The translations under genes and the position numbers were made by a program. DNA of 51,151 bases from UBA1732 sp045114455 (GTDB lineage Bacteria > Verrucomicrobiota > Lentisphaeria > Victivallales > UBA1829): the NCBI GenBank assembly GCA_045114455.1, contig JBGUKN010000021.1, forward strand, positions 1 through 51,151, written 5' to 3'. The notes below the pieces were generated by a model. That model saw nothing but the letters and a program-made list of their open reading frames with translations, searched no databases and was not told where the DNA came from. The number at the start of each line of letters is the position of its first letter. Positions within the stretch are counted from its first letter, which is position 1. This document shows, piece by piece, positions 32,591 through 41,221 of the stretch.

Positions 32591-34743
32591 GGCACGAGAC
32601 TTTGGAGATACTTGATGGCGTCGCGGGAACGGGCATAAGCGATCGGACGGTTTCCGGCGTGGTCGATTTCATAGGGGTCGGCGCCGTGCGCCACCAGATA
32701 TTTCATGATCGGAACATTGTTCTTTTCGGCGGCCCAGAAAAGCGGCTTTTTGCCGTCTTCGATGACGCCGTTTCGCGCAAGGAGTTCGTGGAACCCCTCG
32801 ATGTTGGCTTTCTTCATGGCTTTGTAGACGCGGTTCACGCTGGAATTCAGAGGCAGGTCGCGTTCGACCAGCGCTTCCACGATTTTCATGTTGTCCGCGT
32901 AGATCGCGTGCTTCATGGCTGCGAGTCCGATGGCCGTGGCTTCGTTGTAGCGGTTGAACACGGTGTATTCGATGTCGACCGGGCCTGCGTGGATGCCCTG
33001 GTTCCCGGCGAATTTTTCAATGTTGTCCAGCAGAAACAGCGCGGTATCGGTGTTGCCGTGGTCGATGGCGAGGAAGAGCGGCGTTTCGCCCGTGCTGGTG
33101 AACGTAAAGTCCGGTGCGCCGCTTTCGAGCAGAAGCTTCACGATATCGGTGGAGGACTGCTTCGCCATTGCGCCGAACATCAGGACGTTGCGGTCGAGAT
33201 CGTCGCACACGTCGAGTTTCGCGCCCGCGTCGATGAGGATTCTGACGTTCTGAAGCATCCCGAGACGTGCGGCTTCCATAATGGGCGTCTTGCCGGAGCG
33301 TCCCTTCGCGTTGATGTCGGCGCCGGCGACGATGAGCGTGCGCAGCAGCGCCGGATCGGGTTCGCCCGCGGCGTAGTGGATCGCACGGACGCCGTTCTCG
33401 TCCTTCGCGTCCGGATCGGCCTTGGCCGCCAGAAGCGCGGAGACGCGCGGCGCGTCGGACAGTGTGACGGCCATCATGAGCGGGGTGCGTCCGGTTTCCG
33501 GATCGATGAAGTTCGGGTCGGTATACGAAAGCGCGTTGTAGAGCGACGCGAGGTCTTCCTCCGGGCTGAGCACCTGTGCCACAAGCTCGCGCTGGTCTTC
33601 GGAAAGCGTTTTCGGCTGAGAGGAGAAACAGGAAACGGCGGAGAGGAGCGTCAGGGCAGCGGCGAACACAGCGAGCGTCTTTCCGGCGGCGCTTCTTTTT
33701 GAAGCTGCGCGAAGCTGTCCGCACGCGGCGGTCGCGGAGGCGCCTTTTTCGACCCGGACGGTCACGGGCACATGCAGGGTCTTCAGGGCGTTTTCGAAGC
33801 GTTTGACGGCTTCGCGGGAAGGGCGTTCGAACGCGCCGCGTGCCTTGTTGTACGGGATGAGGTTGACCTTTGCGTTTGCGTCAGCGGCGAGACGGGCGAA
33901 TTTGCGTCCCATTTCGGGGGAATCGTTAATGCCTGCGAGGAGGACGTATTCGATCGTGAGCAGGCGGCCCGTGGCTTCGCGGTGTTCCTGGCATGCGGCG
34001 AGGATCTCGCGGATGTCGCGGCGGAATTTCGTGGGGATGAGCAGTGCGCGCGTCTTGTCGTCCGGCGCATGAAGCGAGAGCGCCAGATTCCACTGCTTGC
34101 GGAGCTCGGTCAGCGCACGGATGCCGGGCGTCCAGCCGCTTGTGGAGATGGTGACGCGCCGCTGAGCGAGCGCGACGCCATCCGGATTGGTGATCACGTT
34201 CAGCGCGGCGACGAGGTTGTCGAAATTCAGCAGCGGTTCGCCGATGCCCATCATGACCACGTTGTCGGGAGCCTGCCCGAGTTTGCGGCAGAGCAGAAAA
34301 TACTGCTCGATGATCTCGCCCGCGGCCAGGTTGCGCGTAAGGCCGTCCGCGCCGCTGGAACAGAATACGCAGGAAACGGGGCAGCCGACCTGCGAGCTGA
34401 GGCAGAACGTCGTCCGTCCGTCCTCGGCGGGGATGCTGGCGCATTCGATGGTCTCGCCGTCGTGAAGCCGGAGCAGGTATTTCGCGGAGCCGTCGTCCGC
34501 CGGGTATTCCGCCTCGAGCGCGACGGACGGGCACAGGAACGCTTCCGAAAGGGCTTCCTTCGCGGAGGCGGAAAGATTCGTCATGAGCGCGGGATCGACG
34601 ATCCATTTCTTCACGATCCAGTCATAGACCTGTCCGGCGCGGTACGCGGGCTGTCCGGCGGCTTTCAGAGCCGCGTCGATGTCCTCCTTCGAGGCAGACG
34701 CCAGAAAAGGTTTCGCTTCATTCATAGTCGTATTCGTCGTCAT
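32587..34743 (-). CDS. rlmN: RlmN rRNA/tRNA methyltransferase fused to an ankyrin-repeat lipoprotein-like domain
   Basis: Residues 1-345 are a complete RlmN, which methylates C2 of A2503 in 23S rRNA. It has the radical SAM motif CPVSCVFC (about 121-128), GIGEPLLNFDN, and the methyl-carrying Cys341 in TAACGQL, where RlmN normally ends. The frame continues without a stop through RAASKRSAAGK, a hydrophobic stretch TLAVFAAALTLLSAVSC (Cys372, a perfect lipobox) and about 345 residues of ankyrin repeats such as TGRTPLMMAVTLSDAPRVSALL. The second half looks like an exported lipoprotein that lost its own start. It may be a genuine fusion, or two genes joined by a lost stop. The ATG at 34743 has AAAGGAG seven bases upstream and overlaps the glycosyltransferase end by 26 bases. 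Confidence 0.8.
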   Translation of the reverse strand: MTTNTTMNEAKPFLASASKEDIDAALKAAGQPAYRAGQVYDWIVKKWIVDPALMTNLSASAKEALSEAFLCPSVALEAEYPADDGSAKYLLRLHDGETIECASIPAEDGRTTFCLSSQVGCPVSCVFCSSGADGLTRNLAAGEIIEQYFLLCRKLGQAPDNVVMMGIGEPLLNFDNLVAALNVITNPDGVALAQRRVTISTSGWTPGIRALTELRKQWNLALSLHAPDDKTRALLIPTKFRRDIREILAACQEHREATGRLLTIEYVLLAGINDSPEMGRKFARLAADANAKVNLIPYNKARGAFERPSREAVKRFENALKTLHVPVTVRVEKGASATAACGQLRAASKRSAAGKTLAVFAAALTLLSAVSCFSSQPKTLSEDQRELVAQVLSPEEDLASLYNALSYTDPNFIDPETGRTPLMMAVTLSDAPRVSALLAAKADPDAKDENGVRAIHYAAGEPDPALLRTLIVAGADINAKGRSGKTPIMEAARLGMLQNVRILIDAGAKLDVCDDLDRNVLMFGAMAKQSSTDIVKLLLESGAPDFTFTSTGETPLFLAIDHGNTDTALFLLDNIEKFAGNQGIHAGPVDIEYTVFNRYNEATAIGLAAMKHAIYADNMKIVEALVERDLPLNSSVNRVYKAMKKANIEGFHELLARNGVIEDGKKPLFWAAEKNNVPIMKYLVAHGADPYEIDHAGNRPIAYARSRDAIKYLQSLVP

Positions 34744-36385
34744 CGGAAAGCTCCTTTCTGAGAACGCCTTTGTAAATGTACAGATGCTCGTGCCTGTATT
34801 CGCAATCGTAGAGTCGGGTCCAGGTGCGCGTGTAATGTGACGGCACGTCCGTGGTCAGGACGTAGGCGGGATCGACATCCGCCGGGATCTTGTCGTTGGC
34901 GAGCGTGCGGATCGGAATCCCGATGTAGCAGCCCTCGGAATAAAGCCCCATGATGGCCGGATCCTTGTAAAGCACCGCCGGAATGGAGCCGGAATCCGGC
35001 GTGGCGTCCCTTCCAGGCAGCGCCGCAAGGATCCCGGAGGCGAAATCCTCCTTGCTCCGGTCCATGCTCCGGACGGTGTTGATCACCGACCAGAAAAGCA
35101 GCATGAACGACGCGAATACGAACAGATATGCCATCCAGACGGGACGGCGCATGCGTATGAGCAGGATCGCCGCGACGGATGCCGCCAGCGACAGAATGAC
35201 TTCGGCGGACATCAGCGCCGTGACGACCGGTTTTTCCGGCGGAAGCTCGACTCCGAACGCAAATCTCGAAAACACTTCCTGCGGCAGAAGCAGGTAGGCC
35301 GCGGCGGCCGCCCCCGCGGCGAGCGCCACCGCCGAAAGGATCATGAAGAGGCCGAAGAACTTCCCCGCGTAACGCCGTACCAGGATCCAGTAGTTGCAGG
35401 CCGCAAGCACGGACGCGACTGGCAGCAGATAGAAGAAATCGCGTGCCTTGGTCTGCGGATTGAACCAGATCAGGAGCCCGAGCACCACGAACAGGATCCT
35501 GTGATACTTGATGAGCAGCGGGTTGCGCTCGATGGCGATCAGGGCGGGGCAGAAGGGCGCCCACAGCATCAGCGTCCACGGGAAGAACCGGAGTGCGGCG
35601 TCGAAGGGGCGGATCGCGATGTCCTTGAAGTACGACAGGATATGGAAGGACGACGCTTCGCGCGGCAGTTCGGGATTCGCCGCCAGCCAGTTCTGGATCG
35701 GCGTCAGCCATGCGAAGAAAAAGACCGTGGCAAGCAGGATCGCCGCGGGAAGCCCCGGCTTGCGGAGCTTCGTCCACACCGTGAACGGCCTTTGCTGGAA
35801 CGCCAGCGGCACGAGGAAGTAAATGACCGCCGTGAGGCCGTTGGCGTAGAACGCCAGACTGCCGAACAGTCCGACCGAGAGCCAGGCCGCGTTCCCGTGC
35901 GACCGGACGAACCCCAGATAGAACCACAGCATCCAGCCGCTGTACACGATCATTGCGGACAGCATCTGCGGGTATCCTTCGGGCGCTTTCGAGCCCGCCA
36001 GGATCGTGGTCAGCACGATGACCGCCGCCGCCGCGCCCGCCTGGCGGTCCGCCGCGCGTCCGCAGATCAGCCCGGTCAGAAGCGCCGTCAGGGCGAGCGG
36101 CATCAGGGACATGAACCGCAGGGAGAATTCGAGCGGGAGTCCGCAGTCGAGCAGCAGGCGGACCAGCGCGGGATACAGAGGAAAGACCGTTTCCGGCAGC
36201 GTCCCGTGCACGGTCACGAGCGTGCTCAGGCCGCTGAACTCGCGCGCCGCGGCCGCGTATTCGCCCTCCGTGGAGTACAGCTCGTTCATCCCGATCTGGA
36301 CGAGCGGGAAGGAAACGAGGAACACGGCGGCAATCAGCAGCACGATCCAGCGGACCCGCGGCTGTTTTTCTTCGAAAATGGCCAT
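34718..36385 (-). CDS. GT-C-like membrane glycosyltransferase (ArnT/PMT type)
   Basis: The 555-aa protein has about 12 membrane helices and an N-terminal luminal loop with NELYSTEGEYAAAAREFSG, the acidic motif site of the ArnT/PMT superfamily. A C-terminal soluble domain of about 90 residues follows. These enzymes move sugars from polyprenyl carriers onto lipid A, protein or polymer on the periplasmic side. The acceptor is unknown; LPS modification is plausible because lpxB is in the window. The start is set to the ATG at 36385 because the promoter at 36438-36466 places transcription downstream of the longer frame's start. No clear Shine-Dalgarno is seen. Confidence 0.7.
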   Translation of the reverse strand: MAIFEEKQPRVRWIVLLIAAVFLVSFPLVQIGMNELYSTEGEYAAAAREFSGLSTLVTVHGTLPETVFPLYPALVRLLLDCGLPLEFSLRFMSLMPLALTALLTGLICGRAADRQAGAAAAVIVLTTILAGSKAPEGYPQMLSAMIVYSGWMLWFYLGFVRSHGNAAWLSVGLFGSLAFYANGLTAVIYFLVPLAFQQRPFTVWTKLRKPGLPAAILLATVFFFAWLTPIQNWLAANPELPREASSFHILSYFKDIAIRPFDAALRFFPWTLMLWAPFCPALIAIERNPLLIKYHRILFVVLGLLIWFNPQTKARDFFYLLPVASVLAACNYWILVRRYAGKFFGLFMILSAVALAAGAAAAAYLLLPQEVFSRFAFGVELPPEKPVVTALMSAEVILSLAASVAAILLIRMRRPVWMAYLFVFASFMLLFWSVINTVRSMDRSKEDFASGILAALPGRDATPDSGSIPAVLYKDPAIMGLYSEGCYIGIPIRTLANDKIPADVDPAYVLTTDVPSHYTRTWTRLYDCEYRHEHLYIYKGVLRKELSDDDEYDYE

Positions 36386-36437
36386 AAAAAAGGCGAAAAC
36401 CCGTTTATAGATGTTGAAAAAGAAAAAAGACGTAGTA

Positions 36438-36466
36438 AATTTACACCGTAAACCCCGTGAAGACAA
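36438..36466 (-). promoter_or_regulatory. Promoter of the glycosyltransferase-rlmN-recO operon
   Basis: Minus strand: TTGTCT (36461-36466), 17 bases, TAAATT (36438-36443). It gives a leader of about 45 bases. Confidence 0.5.
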
Positions 36467-36523
36467 ATCAAATTCGGATTATTTCCGCAAAAACATGCAG
36501 GTGTCCATACAGGAGGTTGCATC

Positions 36524-38053
36524 ATGAAAGCTGTTTCCGGTACGCTCATGCGTTCCATCGAGGCCGCCGCCATTCAGCAGGGACTGGCCGATTCGTGGGC
36601 GATGATGGTCCGTGCGGGCGAAGCGCTCGCCCGGGAAGCCGCCGCATTCCATGATCGCGGCGCATTCTACGCCGTGCTGGCGGGCAAAGGCAACAATGCG
36701 GGCGACGGATTCGTCGCCGCAAAGTCTCTTTTCGAGCGCGGATACCGTGTCAAAATATATCATACCTGCCCGGAATCGGAGTTCCGCGGCGACGCCCTCC
36801 GCGCATGGAACCAGATCCCGCCGGACATCGAACGCAGCCGGGAGCTTCATGCCGCCGACCTTCGCGGTTCCATTGTGATCGACGCGCTCCTCGGGACCGG
36901 GTTCAACGGCATGCTGAAGGAACCCTGGCTGCACTGGATCAACCTCGTGAATTACCTGAACGTCCCGGTCATCGCCGCCGATCTGCCCTCCGGACTCGAC
37001 GCCGACGACGGCGAAGTGCGCGGCGGCGCGGCGGTCCGCGCGGACGTCACCGTTACGTTCGGCTACCCGAAGACCGGAATGCTGGCGGGGCAGGGGCCTG
37101 CGCTCTGCGGACGCGTCCGCGTGATCGACATCGGGCTGCCGGACGAATCGGACGACACGGTCGCGCGATTCGTGCCGTGCACCGGGCTTGCGGATGTCCG
37201 CAGCAGCCTCAGCCTGCACCCGGTCGAGTTCGACACCTACAAGCAGAAACGCGGCCATGTGGTGGTGATCGGCGGCAGCCGCGACTATCCCTCCGCGCCG
37301 TTCCTGACCGCGGAGGCCGCGCTCCGTGCGGGCGCCGGGCTCGTGACTGTCTATGTGCCCGCGTCCATGGAGATCGTCTGCGCCCCGCCGAAGGCGCTTA
37401 TCGTGAAACGTCTCCCCGACGACGGAAACGGCGTGTTTTCGGCGCGCTCCGCCGAGGCGTTGAACCTGCCGCCGAACGTCTCCGCCGTGGCCGTCGGCAT
37501 GGGCATGAACACTGCGGAGGAGACCGTGCCGTTCCTGCGGAACCTGATGGCCTCCGTGCAATGCCCGCTGCTGCTGGACGCCGATGCCCTGAACCTGATC
37601 GCGAAGCATCCCGATCTCCTGTACGAACTCGGCACCGCCACGGTCGTTACGCCGCACGAAGGCGAGATGAAGCGGCTTGAGGCGGCGGTCGGGCTGACGT
37701 CCGGCGGACGGAGCCGCGTCGAACGCGCCGAATCGCTCGCGAAGCTCACCGCGCTGCATGTGGTCCTGAAGGGCGTCCGAACCGCCGTGATGTCCCCGAA
37801 CGGCCTGTGCGCGCTCAATCTGAGCGGATCGCCCGTGCTCGCGACCGCGGGCAGCGGCGACATTCTTTCCGGCGTTATCGCCGCGCTTGTGTCCGCCTCG
37901 GATTCGCTTTTCACTGCGTCGAAAAACGGCGTTTTTCTGCACGGACTGCTCGGCGAACTGGATGCCCCGCTCGCCGGACGCGGCCTCATCGCCGACGACC
38001 TGCTGACGCGCATTCCGCGCGCGTTCGATTTTGTCCGCACCGGAGGCATCTGA
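36524..38053 (+). CDS. nnr: Bifunctional NAD(P)HX epimerase / ADP-dependent dehydratase
   Basis: The 509-aa protein repairs hydrated NADH and NADPH. The N-terminal YjeF_N epimerase (about 1-215) has LAGKGNNAGDGFVAA and VIDALLGTGFNG. The C-terminal ribokinase-like dehydratase (about 225-505) has VVVIGGSRDYPSAPFLTAEAA, LDADALNLI, VTPHEGEMKRLE and the nucleotide/anion-hole motif ATAGSGDILSGVIAAL. AGGAGGT precedes the ATG. The 5'-nucleotidase gene starts one base after its stop region (gap of 1), so they form an operon. Confidence 0.93.
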   Translation: MKAVSGTLMRSIEAAAIQQGLADSWAMMVRAGEALAREAAAFHDRGAFYAVLAGKGNNAGDGFVAAKSLFERGYRVKIYHTCPESEFRGDALRAWNQIPPDIERSRELHAADLRGSIVIDALLGTGFNGMLKEPWLHWINLVNYLNVPVIAADLPSGLDADDGEVRGGAAVRADVTVTFGYPKTGMLAGQGPALCGRVRVIDIGLPDESDDTVARFVPCTGLADVRSSLSLHPVEFDTYKQKRGHVVVIGGSRDYPSAPFLTAEAALRAGAGLVTVYVPASMEIVCAPPKALIVKRLPDDGNGVFSARSAEALNLPPNVSAVAVGMGMNTAEETVPFLRNLMASVQCPLLLDADALNLIAKHPDLLYELGTATVVTPHEGEMKRLEAAVGLTSGGRSRVERAESLAKLTALHVVLKGVRTAVMSPNGLCALNLSGSPVLATAGSGDILSGVIAALVSASDSLFTASKNGVFLHGLLGELDAPLAGRGLIADDLLTRIPRAFDFVRTGGI

Positions 38054-38054
38054 C

Positions 38055-38993
38055 ATGGCTTTTGCGATCGAAGACAAGCTCGTGATCGCCGTGGCGTCCA
38101 GCGCGCTGTTCCGCCTGGACGTCGCCGACGAGATCTACCGCAGCAAGGGCCTTTCCGCATACCGCCGGTACCAGCGCGAACATGAGGATTCCGTCCTGGA
38201 GCCCGGCATCGCGTTCCCGTTCATCCGGCGTTTCCTGAAGTTCAACGAGATCTTCCCGGAGACCAAGCCGGTCGAGGTCGTGCTCCTCAGCCACAACGAC
38301 CCGGACACCGGAAACCGCGTACTCCGCTGCATCGATCACTACGGACTCGACATCACGCGCTCGGCGTTCCTCACCGACGGACATCCCGTGGACTACATCG
38401 ACGCCTACAATGTCTCGCTCTTCCTCTCCGGCAACGAATCCGACGTGCGCGACGCCATCCGCCGCGGGTTCGCCGCGGGCTATGTGCTGGAAAGCAAACT
38501 CAACGACGACGAGGACGACGACGAGCTCCGCGTGGCATTCGATTTCGACGGCGTGCTCGCCGACGACAGTGCGGAACAGGTCTTCCAGAGCGGCGGCATC
38601 GACAAGTTCTGGAAATCCGAATCCACCAACTCCGCCGTCCCGCTCGGGCCCGGCCCGCTCGCCGACCTCTTCGCCAAGCTCGGTCGCCTGCACACCATGG
38701 AGGAGGACCGCCGCAGCGCCGACCCGAAGTATCACAGGTTCCTGCGGACCGCCATCGTGACGGCGCGCAACGGCCCGGCTCAGTGGCGCCTCGCCACCAC
38801 GCTTCGCGACTGGAACATCACCGTCGACCAGACGTTTACGCTCGGCGGCATGAACAAAAGCCGCATTCTGAAGCAGCTGCGTCCGCACATCTATTTCGAC
38901 GACCAGTGGTCGCCCCACCTCGAAGCCGCCAAGGAATACACCCCTTCCGTGCATATCCCGTTCGGATGCGTCGGCGACTGCAAGGAAGATTGA
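38055..38993 (+). CDS. Cytosolic 5'-nucleotidase (NT5C1-like, PF06189 family)
   Basis: The 312-aa protein matches the 5'-nucleotidase family best known from animal NT5C1A and also found in bacteria. The HAD nucleophile motif is VAFDFDGVLADDSAE (about 163-177), preceded by VVLLSHNDPDTGNRV and SAFLTDGHPVDYIDAYN. Later it has TAIVTARNGPAQWRL and IYFDDQWSPHLEAA, the remaining HAD motifs. It should hydrolyse nucleoside monophosphates in the cytoplasm. Pairing with NAD(P)HX repair suggests a shared nucleotide-salvage role (inference). The ATG at 38055 is directly after the upstream stop. Confidence 0.8.
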   Translation: MAFAIEDKLVIAVASSALFRLDVADEIYRSKGLSAYRRYQREHEDSVLEPGIAFPFIRRFLKFNEIFPETKPVEVVLLSHNDPDTGNRVLRCIDHYGLDITRSAFLTDGHPVDYIDAYNVSLFLSGNESDVRDAIRRGFAAGYVLESKLNDDEDDDELRVAFDFDGVLADDSAEQVFQSGGIDKFWKSESTNSAVPLGPGPLADLFAKLGRLHTMEEDRRSADPKYHRFLRTAIVTARNGPAQWRLATTLRDWNITVDQTFTLGGMNKSRILKQLRPHIYFDDQWSPHLEAAKEYTPSVHIPFGCVGDCKED

Positions 38994-39076
38994 CCGGAAG
39001 CCCCGCCCAAACGCCCGAACACCCGAACAAGGCAGTCATCCATTTGCAAATACTTTCAATCTTGTTGTAAACGATT

Positions 39077-39169
39077 CTCTGCCATTCGCGGCTCGCGGTA
39101 ACAAACAACCTGTCGAGCGTAAGCGAGCTTTCCGAGGCGGCGGAGCCGTCCCCAGCGAAGCGAGGACGC
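39077..39169 (+). repeat. Left copy of a ~93-bp inverted repeat
   Basis: It is the reverse complement of 40827-40920. The inner 38 bases (39132-39169) match at 36 of 38; the middle part is diverged but alignable; the outer part is a copy of the core of the tandem array at 40894-41095. Confidence 0.8.
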
Positions 39170-39227
39170 AAAGCGTCCTTTATCTCTTCAATCTCATAAA
39201 CTATCCGAAAAAAGGCGGAAACCCGGC

Positions 39228-39256
39228 TTGATTTTCCCCGATTCAGATGGTAGATT
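39228..39256 (+). promoter_or_regulatory. Promoter of the AT-rich secreted protein gene
   Basis: TTGATT (39228-39233), 17 bases, TAGATT (39251-39256). Confidence 0.5.
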
Positions 39257-39571
39257 ATTGTTCGGAACGGATGCCGCGTCCGCGGGATCCCGTTTCCGTG
39301 TTCTTTTCATCGGTTATTTCAGCAAAAGAAATCGTGAATCCGCCAAGTTTCCAAAACCAAACTTTTGCCACTGAAATGAAATATCCCAGCAAAGAAGCAT
39401 TATGTCTTCATGTCTTGCCGGGTGTTTCTCTGTCGTTCAGCGGCAGGTTCTTGGTCGGACCTACATCTTCGTGCATAGGAATACGTCCGGCTTTTTTGTA
39501 TCCGGGTCGTTTCCATCCGTCCAGTATCTCACCTTGACCCCCCCAACCAAGAAATACCAGGAGAACTTAAC

Positions 39572-40705
39572 ATGAAATCAAAAACCGTTTGGATCATTGC
39601 CCTGATCGCATTGCCGCTTTTTGCGGCAGTGAGCGTTCTGCACGGGCAAAAGAAAGACGAAGGCCGGGGCGGACAGGACGAGAAGGCCAGAGCCGGGTCC
39701 ATCAGGACTGACGAACAAAGCCGGATCGATGCTTCGGAATTCGACCTTAGGATCACGGTGACGGACGCCGATGGCAAACCTTTAGACGGAGTTGCGATGG
39801 AGCTGGAACGGAGTCGTCCGAGGATCCCCCTGTTAAGCGGCGAATGGGAATCCCAAAATGAGAAGGAAAAAGCAGTCAAATCAAAAATCCATATTCAGGA
39901 AAAAGGCTGGACGAAAATTGATCTTCGTTTTCGGAAAGACGGTTATCATTTGGAACAACGCAGTTTCTCCATCAACATCATGAATGAAGACAAAGCCAAT
40001 CTGTTTGTGAAAAAGGATCTCCAGGTCAAAATGTCCAAGCAGATGCCTCTTGCTTCTTTGTTCGGGGGTGGCGGTGTATTGTCATATAGTATTGAGAGTG
40101 GTAAAAGAGAGATCCTTGATATTGATATTTTCCCAAAAAAAGCAGGAAAGAAGACTACTGATCTGAAAAAGAAAGAAGAAATGAAGAGCGAGGAAGACGA
40201 AGAGAATGAGGAAGACGAGGATATCGAGGATGAAATAATCAAGGATCCCCATATTATTTCAATCGATTCAAAGGCAAAGCCGGAAACCGTAAAATATATG
40301 GAAATTGACTTCAGGAGAGATAAGGACGGCGGCATTGTCTATGATACGACCGATACGAAAGGGGTTGCTAAACCGACCTCATGTATTGTACGATTCTGCT
40401 CCGACGATCCTGGTGATGGATTGCTGTTTGTTTCCAAAGTGGAGTACCCGAAAAGTTGGGAAGCCGAAAAAGAACTTACAACCGCACCGGAGATGGGTTA
40501 TAAAAAAGAAATTGCAATTGACCTTGGAGAAAAGAATAAAAAATTCTGCGTGTTTTGTTATATAAAACAAGGTGACCATTACGGAAAAGCAAGGCTTGGG
40601 CCGGTGTATATTCAGGAAGAGAAGAATAAGATCCAGCTTGTCAAAATGAATGTAAAAGTTTCATTCAACACGCTGGAAGGCGACCGGAACGTGAGGTCAT
40701 ATTAA
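39572..40705 (+). CDS. Secreted protein of unknown function, AT-rich gene
   Basis: The 377-aa protein has a signal peptide (MKSKTVWIIALIALPLFAAV, then SVLHG). Residues 55-80 (FDLRITVTDADGKPLDGVAM) resemble a carboxypeptidase-regulatory-like or Ig-like beta-sandwich. A very acidic and Lys-rich linker lies around 200-225 (KKEEMKSEEDEENEEDED), and the rest is predicted beta. I recognise no enzyme motif. AGGAGAA precedes the ATG. The G+C content is clearly lower (roughly 45%) than in neighbours, and codon choice is AT-rich. The gene sits between copies of an inverted repeat, so recent acquisition is likely. Confidence 0.65.
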   Translation: MKSKTVWIIALIALPLFAAVSVLHGQKKDEGRGGQDEKARAGSIRTDEQSRIDASEFDLRITVTDADGKPLDGVAMELERSRPRIPLLSGEWESQNEKEKAVKSKIHIQEKGWTKIDLRFRKDGYHLEQRSFSINIMNEDKANLFVKKDLQVKMSKQMPLASLFGGGGVLSYSIESGKREILDIDIFPKKAGKKTTDLKKKEEMKSEEDEENEEDEDIEDEIIKDPHIISIDSKAKPETVKYMEIDFRRDKDGGIVYDTTDTKGVAKPTSCIVRFCSDDPGDGLLFVSKVEYPKSWEAEKELTTAPEMGYKKEIAIDLGEKNKKFCVFCYIKQGDHYGKARLGPVYIQEEKNKIQLVKMNVKVSFNTLEGDRNVRSY

Positions 40706-40826
40706 TTCAAATACCCATGAAATACAAATCGGTCCGCACCATTGCCGCGGTTTAGTTCTGAACATTCCGGCTTCGGCGGATTGATATCCGGATTTGAGCT
40801 CCACATGGGCGTTTTTGGAGGCGCTC

Positions 40827-40920
40827 GCGTCCCCGCTTCGCTGGGGGCGGCTCCGCCGCCTCGGTAGCCTCGTTTACACTCGGCATCTTTTTCTTTACCG
40901 CGAGGCGCGAACAGCAGAGT
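40827..40920 (-). repeat. Right copy of the ~93-bp inverted repeat
   Basis: Pairs with 39077-39169 in opposite orientation. The inner 38 bases (40827-40864) begin GCGTCCCCGCTTCGCTGGGG. Confidence 0.8.
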
Positions 40921-41095
40921 TCGTTTAGAATGAGGAAGCCGACTGTTTTCTTGACCGCGAGGCGCGGATGGCAGAGTTTTTTGGGGGATGAGGCGGACTA
41001 CCCTTCCTGACCGCGAGGCGCGCACGGCGGAATGTTTTAGGATGAGGGGTGGTTCCCTTTCTTGACCGCGAGGCGCGCACGGCAGAAGTCTATTA
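40894..41095 (+). repeat. Degenerate tandem repeat, four units of 55-57 bp
   Basis: Cores CCGCGAGGCGCG begin at 40898, 40955, 41011 and 41066. The consensus is about TTGACCGCGAGGCGCG, then NAYGGCAGA, followed by a looser stretch containing ATGAGG. Both core and intervening sequence are related between units. Confidence 0.85.
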
Positions 41096-41156
41096 TTGAT
41101 AGGACCTACAGGTCGTATAGGTCCCTATTCCCTGGATGAGCGAAAATGAGGTAGAG

Positions 41157-41192
41157 AAAAAGCCTGCTCCGGGCTAATGATCCGGGGCAGGC
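41157..41192 (-). terminator. Terminator of the XRE-cupin-synthetase gene
   Basis: On the minus strand, stem GCCTGCCCCGG/CCGGAGCAGGC (one mismatch) is followed by TTTTTC, 30 bases after the stop codon. Confidence 0.88.
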
Positions 41193-41221
41193 TTCGAATA
41201 TTTAGGAAAACGATGTTGCGG

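Larger units (their letters stand above)
38994..39571 (+). other. Intergenic region with left inverted repeat and a long leader
   Basis: No convincing gene is seen. It holds the left copy of the inverted repeat (39077-39169), a 7-bp hairpin AGGACGC/GCGTCCT (39163-39179), a promoter (39228-39256) and about 300 bases of untranslated leader before the AT-rich gene. A 96-codon frame at 39247-39537 starts upstream of the expected transcription start and has no family. Confidence 0.5.
40706..41156 (+). other. Repeat-rich intergenic region
   Basis: There are no genes. It holds the right inverted-repeat copy (40827-40920), a four-unit tandem array (40894-41095) and a hairpin ATAGGACCTA/TAGGTCCCTAT (41099-41128) before the synthetase terminator. 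Confidence 0.7.

Noticed and set aside
39247..39537. 96-codon plus-strand frame before the AT-rich gene
   Set aside because: It has no ribosome site, begins within the promoter -10 region and has no recognisable content.
40894..41095. Possible CRISPR array (about 25-base repeat, about 30-base spacers)
   Set aside because: The spacers are related to each other (all carry ATGAGG in similar context), the repeats are degenerate, and no cas genes are nearby. It is a tandem repeat.
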